DNA of 64,000 bases. Origin: Bdellovibrionia bacterium (GTDB taxonomy: Bacteria; Bdellovibrionota; Bdellovibrionia; Bdellovibrionales; JAGQZY01). Position numbers and translations under genes: made by a program. The DNA is taken from positions 132,148 to 196,147 of the forward strand of contig JAUHWH010000003.1 in NCBI GenBank assembly GCA_030424715.1. The letters run 5' to 3'. The number at the start of each line of letters is the position of its first letter. Position 1 is the stretch's first letter. Positions 44,937-53,209 of this stretch are shown here, one piece after another. A model generated the notes under the pieces. The model was not told the DNA's origin. It worked only from the letters and a program-made list of their open reading frames with translations, and ran no database searches.

Positions 44937-45560
44937 ATGTTAAAAATTATCCCTTTCTTTGTTGCGTTGATCGCCCTACCGTTCGCTGCTCAGGCAGAGA
45001 AAATCAGTAACTCTCAAGATGTTGAATCCTGCAAAAGTTATAAACTTTGCATTCATGTCAGCAAGGGAAAGCAGCGCATGGTGGTTTGGCTCAATGTCCC
45101 GGGTGTGGGACCAACGGCCATTGGCTCTGGTCAGTCGTTCAATGAGGGCGGACTGGACGGTGCAAGAGGCGCTAAGATCTCCACCGCTCGCGGTGGCAAA
45201 TCAACACCGACCGGAACCTTTAAAATCGAAGAGGTGGCTTGGGCCGGACGTCGCTCAAACCGCTACGATCGGGCTGCGTTGTTTTACGCCATGCAGTTGG
45301 ATGGACATATTTTTATCCATGCGACTTCACCGGGAAATTACGGAGCTTTAGGCTTTCGAGCCTCGGCCGGATGTGTGCGAACGACACTCGTCAATGCAGA
45401 ACTTATCAACACTTTAATGCTTGAGATCGGAGCCGATGTGGATCAAGACTCGATTCTTTCTGCTGAAGAGTTTGCTCGGTCTGGCAAAAACCTGGGCCGT
45501 GGGGGAGTTCTCAACTCAACCGGTCGCGCCAACATCCGCGTGGTCATCACATCGACCTAG
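44937..45560 (+). CDS. L,D-transpeptidase (YkuD) with C-terminal EF-hand-like loop
   Basis: 207 residues: signal peptide ending at AQA (20), then a YkuD domain with STPTGTFKIEE, H128 in IFIHATSP and the catalytic C146 in RASAGCVR. It should form 3-3 crosslinks or other L,D-linkages in peptidoglycan. After the catalytic site, residues 167-178 read DVDQDSILSAEE, matching an EF-hand loop at positions 1, 3, 5 and 12. Such a loop is not a standard part of the YkuD fold. The second transpeptidase of the window (15702) belongs to another subgroup. Confidence 0.88.
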   Translation: MLKIIPFFVALIALPFAAQAEKISNSQDVESCKSYKLCIHVSKGKQRMVVWLNVPGVGPTAIGSGQSFNEGGLDGARGAKISTARGGKSTPTGTFKIEEVAWAGRRSNRYDRAALFYAMQLDGHIFIHATSPGNYGALGFRASAGCVRTTLVNAELINTLMLEIGADVDQDSILSAEEFARSGKNLGRGGVLNSTGRANIRVVITST

Positions 45561-45573
45561 TAGAGCTTGCCGA

Positions 45574-45615
45574 TTTTTTAAGGGAATATTGGTAGAAACA
45601 ATATTCTCTTAAAAA
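45574..45615. repeat. Long imperfect inverted repeat
   Basis: About 17 bp on each side, TTTTTAAGGGAATATTG against CAATATTCTCTTAAAAA, pair with a single G-T wobble around a 7-nt loop. It follows the transpeptidase gene. The outer T run is 5' of the stem on both strands, so it is not a classical terminator. Confidence 0.5.
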
Positions 45616-45723
45616 GCGAGAGGCAGAAAGAGATGAAAGCTTTGCTCAGATCAATCAAATAATAGAACCCAAGTGACACCTTAATCTTTTAGAGACTTTG
45701 TCTTTTGTGCCAAAGTCTATGCT

Positions 45724-45750
45724 AAAGCCCAAGTGCAAGTCTGGGCTTTT
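45724..45750. terminator. Bidirectional terminator candidate
   Basis: AAAGCCC (45724-45730) pairs with GGGCTTT (45743-45749), with a short T run on both strands. It lies just past the stop of the minus-strand gene at 45756 and 164 nt beyond the plus-strand transpeptidase, so it could serve both. Confidence 0.5.
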
Positions 45751-45755
45751 AGAAA

Positions 45756-46268
45756 TTAATTAGAAATATGACATGAAACTTCTATATAAGACTTTCCTGA
45801 ATTGCTAATTTCAGAAGATCTTCCTTCCTCGAAAGCCACAGGTGATGTTCCATACACTTTAGCTTGAAACACGTAGCCAGGCATCGCCCATGCTTCTTGT
45901 TTAAAGGTCCCAGAGGTCGCACTCAAGACTGAATACGCTCCAGAAACACTTGATTTGGCATTTTTAGATAATGTAACAACAACAACTTGGTTTTCTGGAT
46001 CAATAATTGACAAACCATTGTCGGAACTAGCTTGATTTTGTTTATCATTTGTCTCGTAATGAATATTTTTTCTTCCCCAAGAGACCACCACAGGCCCTAA
46101 TAAGGCTTTTTCACCACCTACAGTCTCTTGCATATCTATAGATCCTTGAAAGTAGAATTTTTCACCAGTAGGAGTATCCCCATGGCACCATAAAGTTGAA
46201 GGTTTCGTCTCAGCTAAAGCTGTCGAAGACATTAGCAAAGAGCAAAAAAGGGCAATAATTTTCGGCAT
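45756..46268 (-). CDS. Exported protein of unknown function
   Basis: 170 residues with a signal peptide ending at ALA (about 19). The mature part is beta-rich, with two cysteines (LWCHGD near the start and VSCHISN at the end) that could be joined. GGAGG precedes the start. No family recognised. It lies at the left edge of an AT-rich stretch reaching about 48.6 kb. Confidence 0.65.
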   Translation of the reverse strand: MPKIIALFCSLLMSSTALAETKPSTLWCHGDTPTGEKFYFQGSIDMQETVGGEKALLGPVVVSWGRKNIHYETNDKQNQASSDNGLSIIDPENQVVVVTLSKNAKSSVSGAYSVLSATSGTFKQEAWAMPGYVFQAKVYGTSPVAFEEGRSSEISNSGKSYIEVSCHISN

Positions 46269-46341
46269 AAATCCTCCATATTCGTTTTAAACCATATTCA
46301 GCTCATATACTGCAAAAAAAGGCCATTAACGAATCGTCAAG

Positions 46342-46584
46342 TCAACTAGCTTTTTTACCCAATTTTAAAGACTTACCTGTAACCAGGCAGAGTTTAGCAG
46401 CATTATTGACCTCAATAATTCGCTTGTACATTTCGGCCTGAGGGTCTGGCAATCCATCAAACCTTGGCAACACATCGGAACCTCTCAGTACAACGACAAA
46501 TACCACGTTGCTCTCACACCGAACGGTCTTTTGATAGGCGGGCAGTTTTAATCGGGAACAACTTGACGTTGAGACAACAGCTTT
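46342..46584 (-). pseudogene. Remnant copy 1 of an unknown gene family
   Basis: An open minus-strand frame of 80 codons without a usable start, ending at 46342. It encodes a protein-like tail: VVFVVVLRGSDVLPRFDG, then MYKRIIEVNNAAK and a lysine-rich end with KKAS. The last 30 residues match 20 of 30 in a second fragment at 48108-48269, and the DNA shares 31 of 33 bases (46401-46433 versus 48167-48199). I read both as broken 3' ends of one family. Function unknown. Confidence 0.5.
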
Positions 46585-46616
46585 TTAACCTTCGATTATT
46601 CTATACGGAGATCAAA

Positions 46617-47360
46617 ATGATTGAAGTCGACGGATTACCAGTGATACCTAAAAACCAAAGTTGGTCGGGTGGAGATTCTGTGACTGTTCGCAGCCAGAAC
46701 GTTTTCTCTCAATCCTTCAATTATGGTGTGTTCTTGGTTGCTATTTTTTTGCTAAGTAGTAAGATGTTCGAACTCATGCTCTTTGGCGCCATTGCGCTGA
46801 TTTACTTAGGCTATAGAATTTCTCTGAAAGAGACAAAAATAATAATCTCAGAAAGCCAAATCATGTGGTATCGAGCCTCATGGTTCGGCGTCAAAAAAAT
46901 CGTGCTTGCATTGAACGATGTCATAGAATTCCATTTGACGAAAGGGACAATCCGAAGCATGGCTTCTTTCTACAGCTCGGTTTCTTTCAAAGATAAGGGG
47001 CATCGATTTTTCAGTGTCAGCGACATCGAGGTAGAGAACATGGCCGAACTGTTACTGTTTTTAGAGAAAAAACAGATCGCCATTGGAAAAAAACAGCGAT
47101 GCTCCTCAACAGGAAAAGTCTCTTATAACGGTGAAAGAAAATTGATGGCCCGAATGTATATTTTGACATGTATTCAAGTCAGTGTTTTCCCCTGTGTTTT
47201 TATATTCGGAATCGGTATCGTCCTGTCTCAGCATACAGGAAACCTCGTGATGTTCCCGATCGTTGGCTTTTCAGCCGTGTTATTTTTCTACTGTTTTTAC
47301 AAACGGGCGCGTCCCAAATGGCTCAGCCTCCGTGGATCCGTGACGCAGCCGTCATCCTGA
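46617..47360 (+). CDS. Membrane protein of unknown function
   Basis: 247 residues from ATG at 46617, chosen because GGAG sits 6 nt before it; an upstream extension overlaps the remnant on the other strand and looks non-coding. Two membrane helices (about 35-72), a soluble beta-rich middle (about 75-165, possibly PH-like) and two further helices near the C-terminus. No enzyme motif. It lies between the two copies of the gene-family remnant. Confidence 0.65.
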   Translation: MIEVDGLPVIPKNQSWSGGDSVTVRSQNVFSQSFNYGVFLVAIFLLSSKMFELMLFGAIALIYLGYRISLKETKIIISESQIMWYRASWFGVKKIVLALNDVIEFHLTKGTIRSMASFYSSVSFKDKGHRFFSVSDIEVENMAELLLFLEKKQIAIGKKQRCSSTGKVSYNGERKLMARMYILTCIQVSVFPCVFIFGIGIVLSQHTGNLVMFPIVGFSAVLFFYCFYKRARPKWLSLRGSVTQPSS

Positions 47361-47455
47361 GCAAAAGGCGAGTGCAAAAAAAGCCCAGCTTGGTAGCTAG
47401 ACATTTTTGGGAAAAACCTTCTTATTATGAAATGGATTTATTTGTAAATGATGTT

Positions 47456-47989
47456 TTATTCATTCTTAATACAATTATCAAAGTCTTTATCCTTAATGTA
47501 CTGAAGGATATCCTCAAGCCGGATGGATTCGATATTAATTGGTTTATCTCCCTTAACTTCATTAATGTAACTTGAAATTTGACTTCTAAACATCAAGGCA
47601 TAATGCTCATTAATGCTTCGTTTAAATTTTTTGGCATTTGCTTGATCAAGATGCTTACAATTATTGATTTTATACTTAATGTAACCATCGCATGTTCCTA
47701 AAAAATTTGGAAGAATAGCATGTAAACGTTTGAGACCTTTAAAAACAGAACCAACTCCATTGACTGAAAGCTCAGTTTCATTGATTATTTTTTTCTTTTC
47801 AGGACCAATTGTGATTTTTGGATTATTGGTTTTTAATTCAGAAAGCCACGTTACTCCAATTGACATACATTTTGAGTCAATACCAGCATTAACTCCTTCT
47901 CCAGATACTCCCAATATCAAGTTTAATAAAATACTTATAAGACTAATGCTTCCGAATATTATGACAAACCACGTTACTACTTTTTTCAT
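47456..47989 (-). CDS. Membrane-anchored protein of unknown function, AT-rich gene
   Basis: 177 residues with one N-terminal membrane helix (about 5-28) and a lysine/asparagine-rich soluble domain with three cysteines. AAGGAGA precedes ATG at 47989. Its codon usage is clearly more AT-rich than that of neighbours, suggesting recent acquisition. No family recognised. Confidence 0.65.
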   Translation of the reverse strand: MKKVVTWFVIIFGSISLISILLNLILGVSGEGVNAGIDSKCMSIGVTWLSELKTNNPKITIGPEKKKIINETELSVNGVGSVFKGLKRLHAILPNFLGTCDGYIKYKINNCKHLDQANAKKFKRSINEHYALMFRSQISSYINEVKGDKPINIESIRLEDILQYIKDKDFDNCIKNE

Positions 47990-48107
47990 CCTGTCTCCTT
48001 TTAATTTGCCCTCTCATTATATAGGAAAAATGTAGCAAAACGAATTTCGAGGCAGTACTTTGGTAAAACTTCTTTTAGAAAAACACCAAAGAGTTAATCT
48101 CACTGAC

Positions 48108-48269
48108 CTAAGAGGCCTTTTTCTTAAATTTCAATGGTTTCCAGGTCACTCTATGGATCTTAACGGCATTATTGACCTCAATAATACGCCTGTACATTTT
48201 TATGTAGAGCGGGGGATCGAGCTTTATAACAGGATTTTTAGCCTCCTCTAAAACCTCCACAAATATCAA
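48108..48269 (-). pseudogene. Remnant copy 2 of the same unknown gene family
   Basis: An open frame of 53 codons ending at 48108, starting with possible TTG (48269) or GTG (48260) codons but no convincing ribosome site. It encodes NPVIKLDPPLYIK followed by MYRRIIEVNNAVK and a lysine-rich tail ending KKAS. It matches the tail of the fragment at 46342-46584. It could be a short intact gene, but a truncated copy is likelier. Confidence 0.45.
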
Positions 48270-48654
48270 TTAAAGTAGCCCCTGAAAGCCTGCTGATAAT
48301 TTATATTATGTAACAATTGATGTGTATCTTATTGAAACAACTGGTATTTATATAATAGTCTAATCGATGCGAACTGAATTTGTCTATATTTAGTGCCTTC
48401 AATCCTCGTAAAGTTCCTTTGTCGAGGTCCGAGCCTTGTTAGGGCCAGAAATGTTTATTCCACCGGTGCATCAACTCTACGTTAGCATTGCTCTTTGGGG
48501 CGGCGCCGCTCTAAAGAGCCTCAATCAGAACGCTACCATGTCCGCCTTATTTATCTAGAAATCTAGACACTTTTCATAACAACTCGTCAGATTCCATCGC
48601 CCCATTGGGTGGTAGTCTGGTCGCGTATCAAATATGAGTCTGCAAGGAGACATT
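48270..48654. other. Gene-free interval with a GC-rich hairpin
   Basis: No credible reading frame on either strand. The left part is AT-rich. At 48490-48519 GCTCTTT pairs with AAAGAGC around a GC-rich centre that contains the self-complementary GCGGCGCCGC. A small RNA or the decayed end of an acquired segment are possible. Confidence 0.4.
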
Positions 48655-48870
48655 ATGAAAATGAAATTATCGCAAGTCGCGAAACCGTGGGTTTTTGTCG
48701 TGGTCATTTTCTCGGTGATCGGGCTGATTGTCGCTACGGGAATATTTACTCACCAAGACAGCAATCCAAAGGGCCCAGGAGACAACTACTTCACTGGAGA
48801 TATGGAGCTTAACGGTATCCATCGCGACGATGTGGACTACGAGCCGCCCTCAAATGATAACGATGAATAG
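48655..48870 (+). CDS. Small single-helix membrane protein
   Basis: 71 residues from ATG at 48655, with AAGGAGA at 48644-48650 deciding the start. One membrane helix (about 13-34) precedes an acidic, aspartate/asparagine-rich tail facing, by the positive-inside rule, the periplasm. Family unknown. The good ribosome site is the main support. Confidence 0.55.
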   Translation: MKMKLSQVAKPWVFVVVIFSVIGLIVATGIFTHQDSNPKGPGDNYFTGDMELNGIHRDDVDYEPPSNDNDE

Positions 48871-48950
48871 TCTCTGCAAACTACAGTGACGACCCAAAAT
48901 TTCACATCTAGAATCACACGAAAACAAACGAGCACGGGTCTTCCACAGAG

Positions 48951-48970
48951 GCCATGCTTTTTAGCATGGC
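48951..48970. terminator. Perfect hairpin between convergent genes
   Basis: GCCATGC and GCATGGC form a 7-bp stem with a TTTTTA loop in the gap between the small membrane protein gene and the AraC-type regulator. No T run follows on either strand. Confidence 0.4.
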
Positions 48971-49049
48971 ATTGGTGGTCTAGCGCCCGGTGCAAGTGAC
49001 AACCATGGAGACAACGCTGTCTCACCATAGTTTTTTCTGAACATCACAA

Positions 49050-50207
49050 TCAACCATCGTGCTCTGCCCTTGATTCCGCTTTTTTACGATACTGTGACGG
49101 AGTTACGCCGGTTTGTTTTTTGAAAGCAGTATTGAAGGTCGACTTGCTATTGAATCCTGAACTGTAGGCAATATCAATAATGGTCTCCTCACGCCTTGCC
49201 TCGTCGAGGAGTTTCGCTTTGACATCGTCAATTCGATAACTGCTTAAAAGTTCAAAAAAAGTGGTATTTAAACCGATATTCACAACCTGAGAAAGTTGGT
49301 AACCAGGTATACCAATTTTACGAGCTAAGTCTTCAGAGTTTAGATTGGGATTTTCGAACAATCGCTGTTCACCTAAAACTTGGGTGATTTTTTCAGCTAA
49401 CTCTTGGATTCTTTGCTCTGTCAAATTTGAGTTCTGATATTTTTTAGTTTCGACATTGACCGCCGATTGTTTCACCCTCTCTTTTTCTTTACGAAATTCC
49501 CGGTAGGAGAGTGAATTCATCCGAAAGGCCTCGAAGAGGTTTGACAAAAAAATCACCGGAACAAAGTAACTAAAGGTAAAGGGTAGTAAAAAGTTTTCTA
49601 TGACCGCCGCAAAAATTGAGAACAGCAAGCCAACGACCAGATAAGTATCCTGTGACGATCTTAAAACATTGCGCAAGATAACGGCTGCCCCCAACACGGT
49701 CACGGCACCACTCACCGATAAAATACTGGATATTACCAGAACCGGCTGCCCCAGTCTTGTCGCGTAAGAATCGACAAAATAGTTGCCCGTAAATCCCATC
49801 TGATTCGGATCGAACCCAAAGTAGATATTGAAAAACAAGAACGCCGGCACCGATGCCAAAGCGACAAAACTCAGCACGGCCGCCAACCAGCGATAAGGGC
49901 GAAACACCCAACCAGGAATCGCCACAAAATAACTGAGCGAGCTTATGTAGAAAAACAGTGAGGCACACAAGCTGGCTGTTGAGAGGAGAACGTAGAGATG
50001 GCTGAACCAGGGAGAGAACAGTCTCGACTGCACCACAAAATGCTCGAGGGCAAAGACAGCTGAGAAAAAACAAAAAAGGGATAAGGATCGCGATCGCTGA
50101 TAACCCTTCTTTAAATAGATCTTTAGCTGGATACCACTGAGAACCAGCAGGAAAAATCCAACGGCAATACTCACCCCAGGAATGATGCTAATCAAAACAT
50201 TCATCAT
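49050..50207 (-). CDS. Membrane-bound AraC-family transcriptional regulator
   Basis: 385 residues. About seven membrane helices occupy residues 1-220, then a short charged linker and an AraC-type DNA-binding domain. The second helix-turn-helix is clear in IIDIAYSSGFNSKSTFNTAFKK, followed by TGVTPSQYRKK. This arrangement couples a membrane signal to transcription; the ligand is unknown. The start region (ATGATGAATG) has no strong ribosome site. It could control the neighbouring small genes, but no operator can be named. Confidence 0.88.
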   Translation of the reverse strand: MMNVLISIIPGVSIAVGFFLLVLSGIQLKIYLKKGYQRSRSLSLFCFFSAVFALEHFVVQSRLFSPWFSHLYVLLSTASLCASLFFYISSLSYFVAIPGWVFRPYRWLAAVLSFVALASVPAFLFFNIYFGFDPNQMGFTGNYFVDSYATRLGQPVLVISSILSVSGAVTVLGAAVILRNVLRSSQDTYLVVGLLFSIFAAVIENFLLPFTFSYFVPVIFLSNLFEAFRMNSLSYREFRKEKERVKQSAVNVETKKYQNSNLTEQRIQELAEKITQVLGEQRLFENPNLNSEDLARKIGIPGYQLSQVVNIGLNTTFFELLSSYRIDDVKAKLLDEARREETIIDIAYSSGFNSKSTFNTAFKKQTGVTPSQYRKKAESRAEHDG

Positions 50208-50282
50208 AGGTTGGGGTTATCACAGTTCACGTAAAATGTATGCCATTCACCAACAGCAATCTCGTGCCAATTGAGAGCGAGG

Positions 50283-50564
50283 CTAGTGAACCGTCTCTTT
50301 TTCAAAGAATAGTGCCAACGAAACGCGACCATCCTCGGACAATCGCTCTTTTATGTACCGAAATGAGTCTGAAATCGGCGTTGAACTTCGAGTCAGAATC
50401 GCAAAGTGCCGAGCCCCATCTTCGGCCAGAGCCTTAAAAACCTGATTAATATCTGTGCAGACCTTAACCGTGGCCTTAAAATGACCTCCGAGCCCTGCCT
50501 CGCGCATGATTTCTTCGATTTCAGCAGAAAAGTCTTCTCTTATTCCCAATGACTGCATAGGCAC
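50283..50564 (-). CDS. Small cytoplasmic protein of unknown function
   Basis: 93 residues with an alpha/beta look: an N-terminal helix, a TVKVCTD strand, a helix and FAILTR strand, then a SLALFFEKE strand. No export signal. GAGGTG lies before ATG at 50564. Family unknown; no clear partner, since the neighbours are an AraC regulator and an amidotransferase. Confidence 0.6.
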   Translation of the reverse strand: MPMQSLGIREDFSAEIEEIMREAGLGGHFKATVKVCTDINQVFKALAEDGARHFAILTRSSTPISDSFRYIKERLSEDGRVSLALFFEKETVH

Positions 50565-50679
50565 CTCTTTGTCTCGTTAGGATGCCTTGACTCTCCTCGT
50601 CGAGTCGTCCGGACCGAGAAAAGCGAACCCGTGGGAAGTTCTATTTCTCTAATACGAACCCGGATGGTCAGAAACCAAG

Positions 50680-50696
50680 GTTTCTAATACGGTTGT
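50680..50696. other. Short perfect hairpin upstream of the small-protein gene
   Basis: AGAAACC and GGTTTCT around an AA centre form a 7-bp inverted repeat at about 50680-50695, in the 212-nt gap between 50564 and 50777. Two CTAATACG copies flank it. It could be an operator for the minus-strand gene at 50564. Confidence 0.3.
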
Positions 50697-50776
50697 TCGG
50701 TAAATGAGGCAGCGTGCAATTTCCCACAAAAAGAAGCGAGTGAGCGCTTCGCGGAACATAAAGTGTGACGTCAACT

Positions 50777-51625
50777 CTACAAATCGATGTGCCCCAGATG
50801 AAATACAAAGTCTCGATCCACACCGACAAAATCACCATACCCCAGAGGCGACCACTCATTTTCATTTTCGATCACTTCTGAACTGATCAAAAGGTGATGG
50901 ATTTTATCACTATTATTGGCCTTCGTCTCACATATGGGGTTAAAGAAGGAACAGTGATCACGTTCAGAGCAACGCCCTTTGTGTGTTGAATAAAACAAGG
51001 GCTGCCCCCCGTTGAGAGCAAACATGCTGCGACCATTGGTCACTAAAAAAGTAAGGTAATTTTTGTCGTAATCTCCCTGTGATTTTGTCAGCGGTCCACA
51101 AGTTTCCTTAAAAATTTGCACAAATTCACTGAGTACATTCTGAATCTGAACACCCCCCACCCCAGGGTCTAAAGCATTTTGGCGCCGCAAAATTGCCAGC
51201 AGTAAATAAAAGAGATGCTCACTGTCAGTGCTACCCAAAATATATCGCTTCAAATCATCATCAATACGAGCAAGAAGTTGCGCTTTGTGATCTGAGAAGT
51301 TTTCGACATTGCCATTGTGGACGAACACCCAGGGACCATATTGAAAAGGATGGGTATTGAGTGGGCCCACCTCACCGATGGTGGATTTTCGAATATGGGT
51401 CACCACCGTGTTGGAAGACACCACTCCAGAAACCTTTTCAAAGATCTTGCATTTTCGAGCCTGGCTTTCATTTTTTACTAAATGGGGGCTCCCCATGTGG
51501 TAGTAGGCCACGCCCCAGCCATCGGGATGCCGATCACTCTGCTGGATTATGGCATTATCGGAGTCCATAAGGCTCCTATGGACACCACTTTGAAGAATAG
51601 AGCGAAAACCAAAAATACGGCACAT
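50777..51625 (-). CDS. Class II glutamine amidotransferase-like protein (YafJ-type)
   Basis: 282 residues beginning MCRIFGF, so the N-terminal nucleophile is Cys2 after methionine removal. Family landmarks are SDRHPDGWGVAYY, RKSTIGEVGPLNTHPF and FVHNGNV. Such stand-alone Ntn-hydrolase domains release ammonia from glutamine or cleave gamma-glutamyl compounds; the substrate here is not known. A DSEHLFYLLLAIL element supports the YafJ/EgtC-like group. No ribosome site is evident before the start. Confidence 0.88.
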   Translation of the reverse strand: MCRIFGFRSILQSGVHRSLMDSDNAIIQQSDRHPDGWGVAYYHMGSPHLVKNESQARKCKIFEKVSGVVSSNTVVTHIRKSTIGEVGPLNTHPFQYGPWVFVHNGNVENFSDHKAQLLARIDDDLKRYILGSTDSEHLFYLLLAILRRQNALDPGVGGVQIQNVLSEFVQIFKETCGPLTKSQGDYDKNYLTFLVTNGRSMFALNGGQPLFYSTHKGRCSERDHCSFFNPICETKANNSDKIHHLLISSEVIENENEWSPLGYGDFVGVDRDFVFHLGHIDL

Positions 51626-51676
51626 TCTTATATGATAGCCTATTTGACTCTGATTGCCGAGAATCTTACAATATCA

Positions 51677-52432
51677 ATGATGGACAAACGACCAAAGCCC
51701 TCGCCCAACAAGGTCTGGCTCAACCTCATTCTAGACATTGCCCTCCCCGTTATAATCCTCAATAAGCTGTCGCCTTATCTCGGTGAGAGAGGCCCACTTT
51801 ACGCCCTCCTCATAGCCATCTCTTTACCCCTGGGACACGGGCTTTTTGACTTTTTTAAGGAAAGAAAAATCAATTGGATTTCCCTACTCGGTCTATTCAA
51901 CGTCTTGCTGACTGGTGGGTTTGCTCTTCTGAAATTAGAAGGTTTTTGGTTTGCCGTGAAAGAGGCCAGCTTTCCCGCCCTTATTGGGATTTTCGTTTTC
52001 TTTTCGAGCTTTTCGAAAAAGCCCTTGTTCTCGTTTTTCTTAAACCAACCCGGACTATTTGCCGACGAGCTGATCCAAGAACGATTGACCTCAAACAATA
52101 ATCACCAGGACTACCGTGCTCTTATAAAACGCTGCACCTTGTTTTTCTCAGGCACTTTTTTCTTAAGCGCCTTTCTCAACTTTGTTTTAGCCATTCGGGT
52201 ATTCAAGGATATTCCCCTAGAACTAACCCCCTTAGAAAAAGCCGAAACTCTGAACACCCAGATTGCCGACATGACCTGGATGGGGTACGTGGTCATTGCT
52301 CTGCCACTTATGGTCATTACGACCAGTCTTTTTTACTACTGCTTACGCAACCTCGCTAAAATGACTGGCCTCAGCCTCAATGAGCTAATGAACGCCCCTG
52401 TTCCAACCAAAGAGGTCGTGACTGACAAATAA
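51677..52432 (+). CDS. Polytopic membrane protein, VC0807-like
   Basis: 251 residues with five to six membrane helices, beginning at ATGATG (51677); an earlier frame from 51482 runs antisense through the amidotransferase gene and is rejected. The pattern NLILDIALPVIIL...LGHGLFDFF recalls the VC0807 family of inner-membrane proteins with no known substrate. A cytoplasmic loop near 170 and a short polar tail follow. Ribosome site weak. Confidence 0.72.
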   Translation: MMDKRPKPSPNKVWLNLILDIALPVIILNKLSPYLGERGPLYALLIAISLPLGHGLFDFFKERKINWISLLGLFNVLLTGGFALLKLEGFWFAVKEASFPALIGIFVFFSSFSKKPLFSFFLNQPGLFADELIQERLTSNNNHQDYRALIKRCTLFFSGTFFLSAFLNFVLAIRVFKDIPLELTPLEKAETLNTQIADMTWMGYVVIALPLMVITTSLFYYCLRNLAKMTGLSLNELMNAPVPTKEVVTDK

Positions 52433-52513
52433 CGGCAGTCAGTTCAATTGATAAAATGTTCACGATTCTCTGATATCTCACCTGCCAACAGAATTCTTTG
52501 ATAATTTGTGGGT

Positions 52514-53209
52514 ATGAAAAATTTAATCCTGATTTTCTCTAGTTTCGTGTTTTTCGCCCACCCTGCAACAGCCGAATTTATTATTTCGGAGAAAAATTTT
52601 ACCGCCTTTCAAACCGTGGAGTTTCGCATTGGCCAGAACATGTCACGAACCCATCTGCCCTCACGCGAACTTCGCGAACAACGGGGCGACTACACCTACC
52701 CCCCTTACGTCCTCGGCGCAGAAGCACCCTCTCCTTTTGATTTTCAACACCAAGGGTTCACCGTTTTTAAAGCAGACCCCTCTGAAGGTGAAATGGACAA
52801 GCTGCAGAAGACCCAAGATCTCCTGGTGAAAGCCTGGGGGCAAAAGGCCTACGACGAACGAATCGCTCAACTTGCAGAAGTTTACAGTTTGATCGACGTG
52901 CGCTACTACAGCTTTCCCAGTGATGTCAGAAAAAATGAAGCCTGTGTTTCGGTCCGCTGGATCGCTCGTGCGAACAGCACGATCAACTTTTGCGGCTTGC
53001 AGTGGGTGACCAATGATACCTTTATCTTTGAAATCACTGAGTGGAGCGACAATCGCCCTGGTAGCCTGATTAGTCATTTCACATCACAAGAAGACGCCGA
53101 GGCCTTAGCCGAAGTGGCTCTAGCTTCGCTCAAAGCCCTGTACAGCCTGCCGAGCAATCAAACACTACTGATCGAGGCTATCAACCGTGCCCGCACTGAG
53201 AGCCCGTAG
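52514..53209 (+). CDS. Exported protein of unknown function
   Basis: 231 residues from ATG at 52514 (GTG at 52508 is possible). A signal peptide ends at ATA (about 20). The mature part is a mixed alpha/beta domain with two cysteines (EACVSV and NFCGLQW) that may pair. The last 45 nt overlap the 3' end of the convergent hydrolase gene, an unusually long coding overlap. Confidence 0.65.
   Translation: MKNLILIFSSFVFFAHPATAEFIISEKNFTAFQTVEFRIGQNMSRTHLPSRELREQRGDYTYPPYVLGAEAPSPFDFQHQGFTVFKADPSEGEMDKLQKTQDLLVKAWGQKAYDERIAQLAEVYSLIDVRYYSFPSDVRKNEACVSVRWIARANSTINFCGLQWVTNDTFIFEITEWSDNRPGSLISHFTSQEDAEALAEVALASLKALYSLPSNQTLLIEAINRARTESP

Noticed and set aside
48060-48251. 63-codon plus-strand frame
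   Set aside because: It is the complement of the gene-family remnant on the minus strand, whose match to another copy shows which strand is meaningful.
48430-48540. Integron attC-like site
   Set aside because: A GTTAGGG and a GC-rich hairpin are present, but the paired core sites and integrase are missing.
51482-51676. 5' extension of the VC0807-like membrane protein
   Set aside because: It lies antisense to the amidotransferase 5' end and lacks membrane or conserved sequence.
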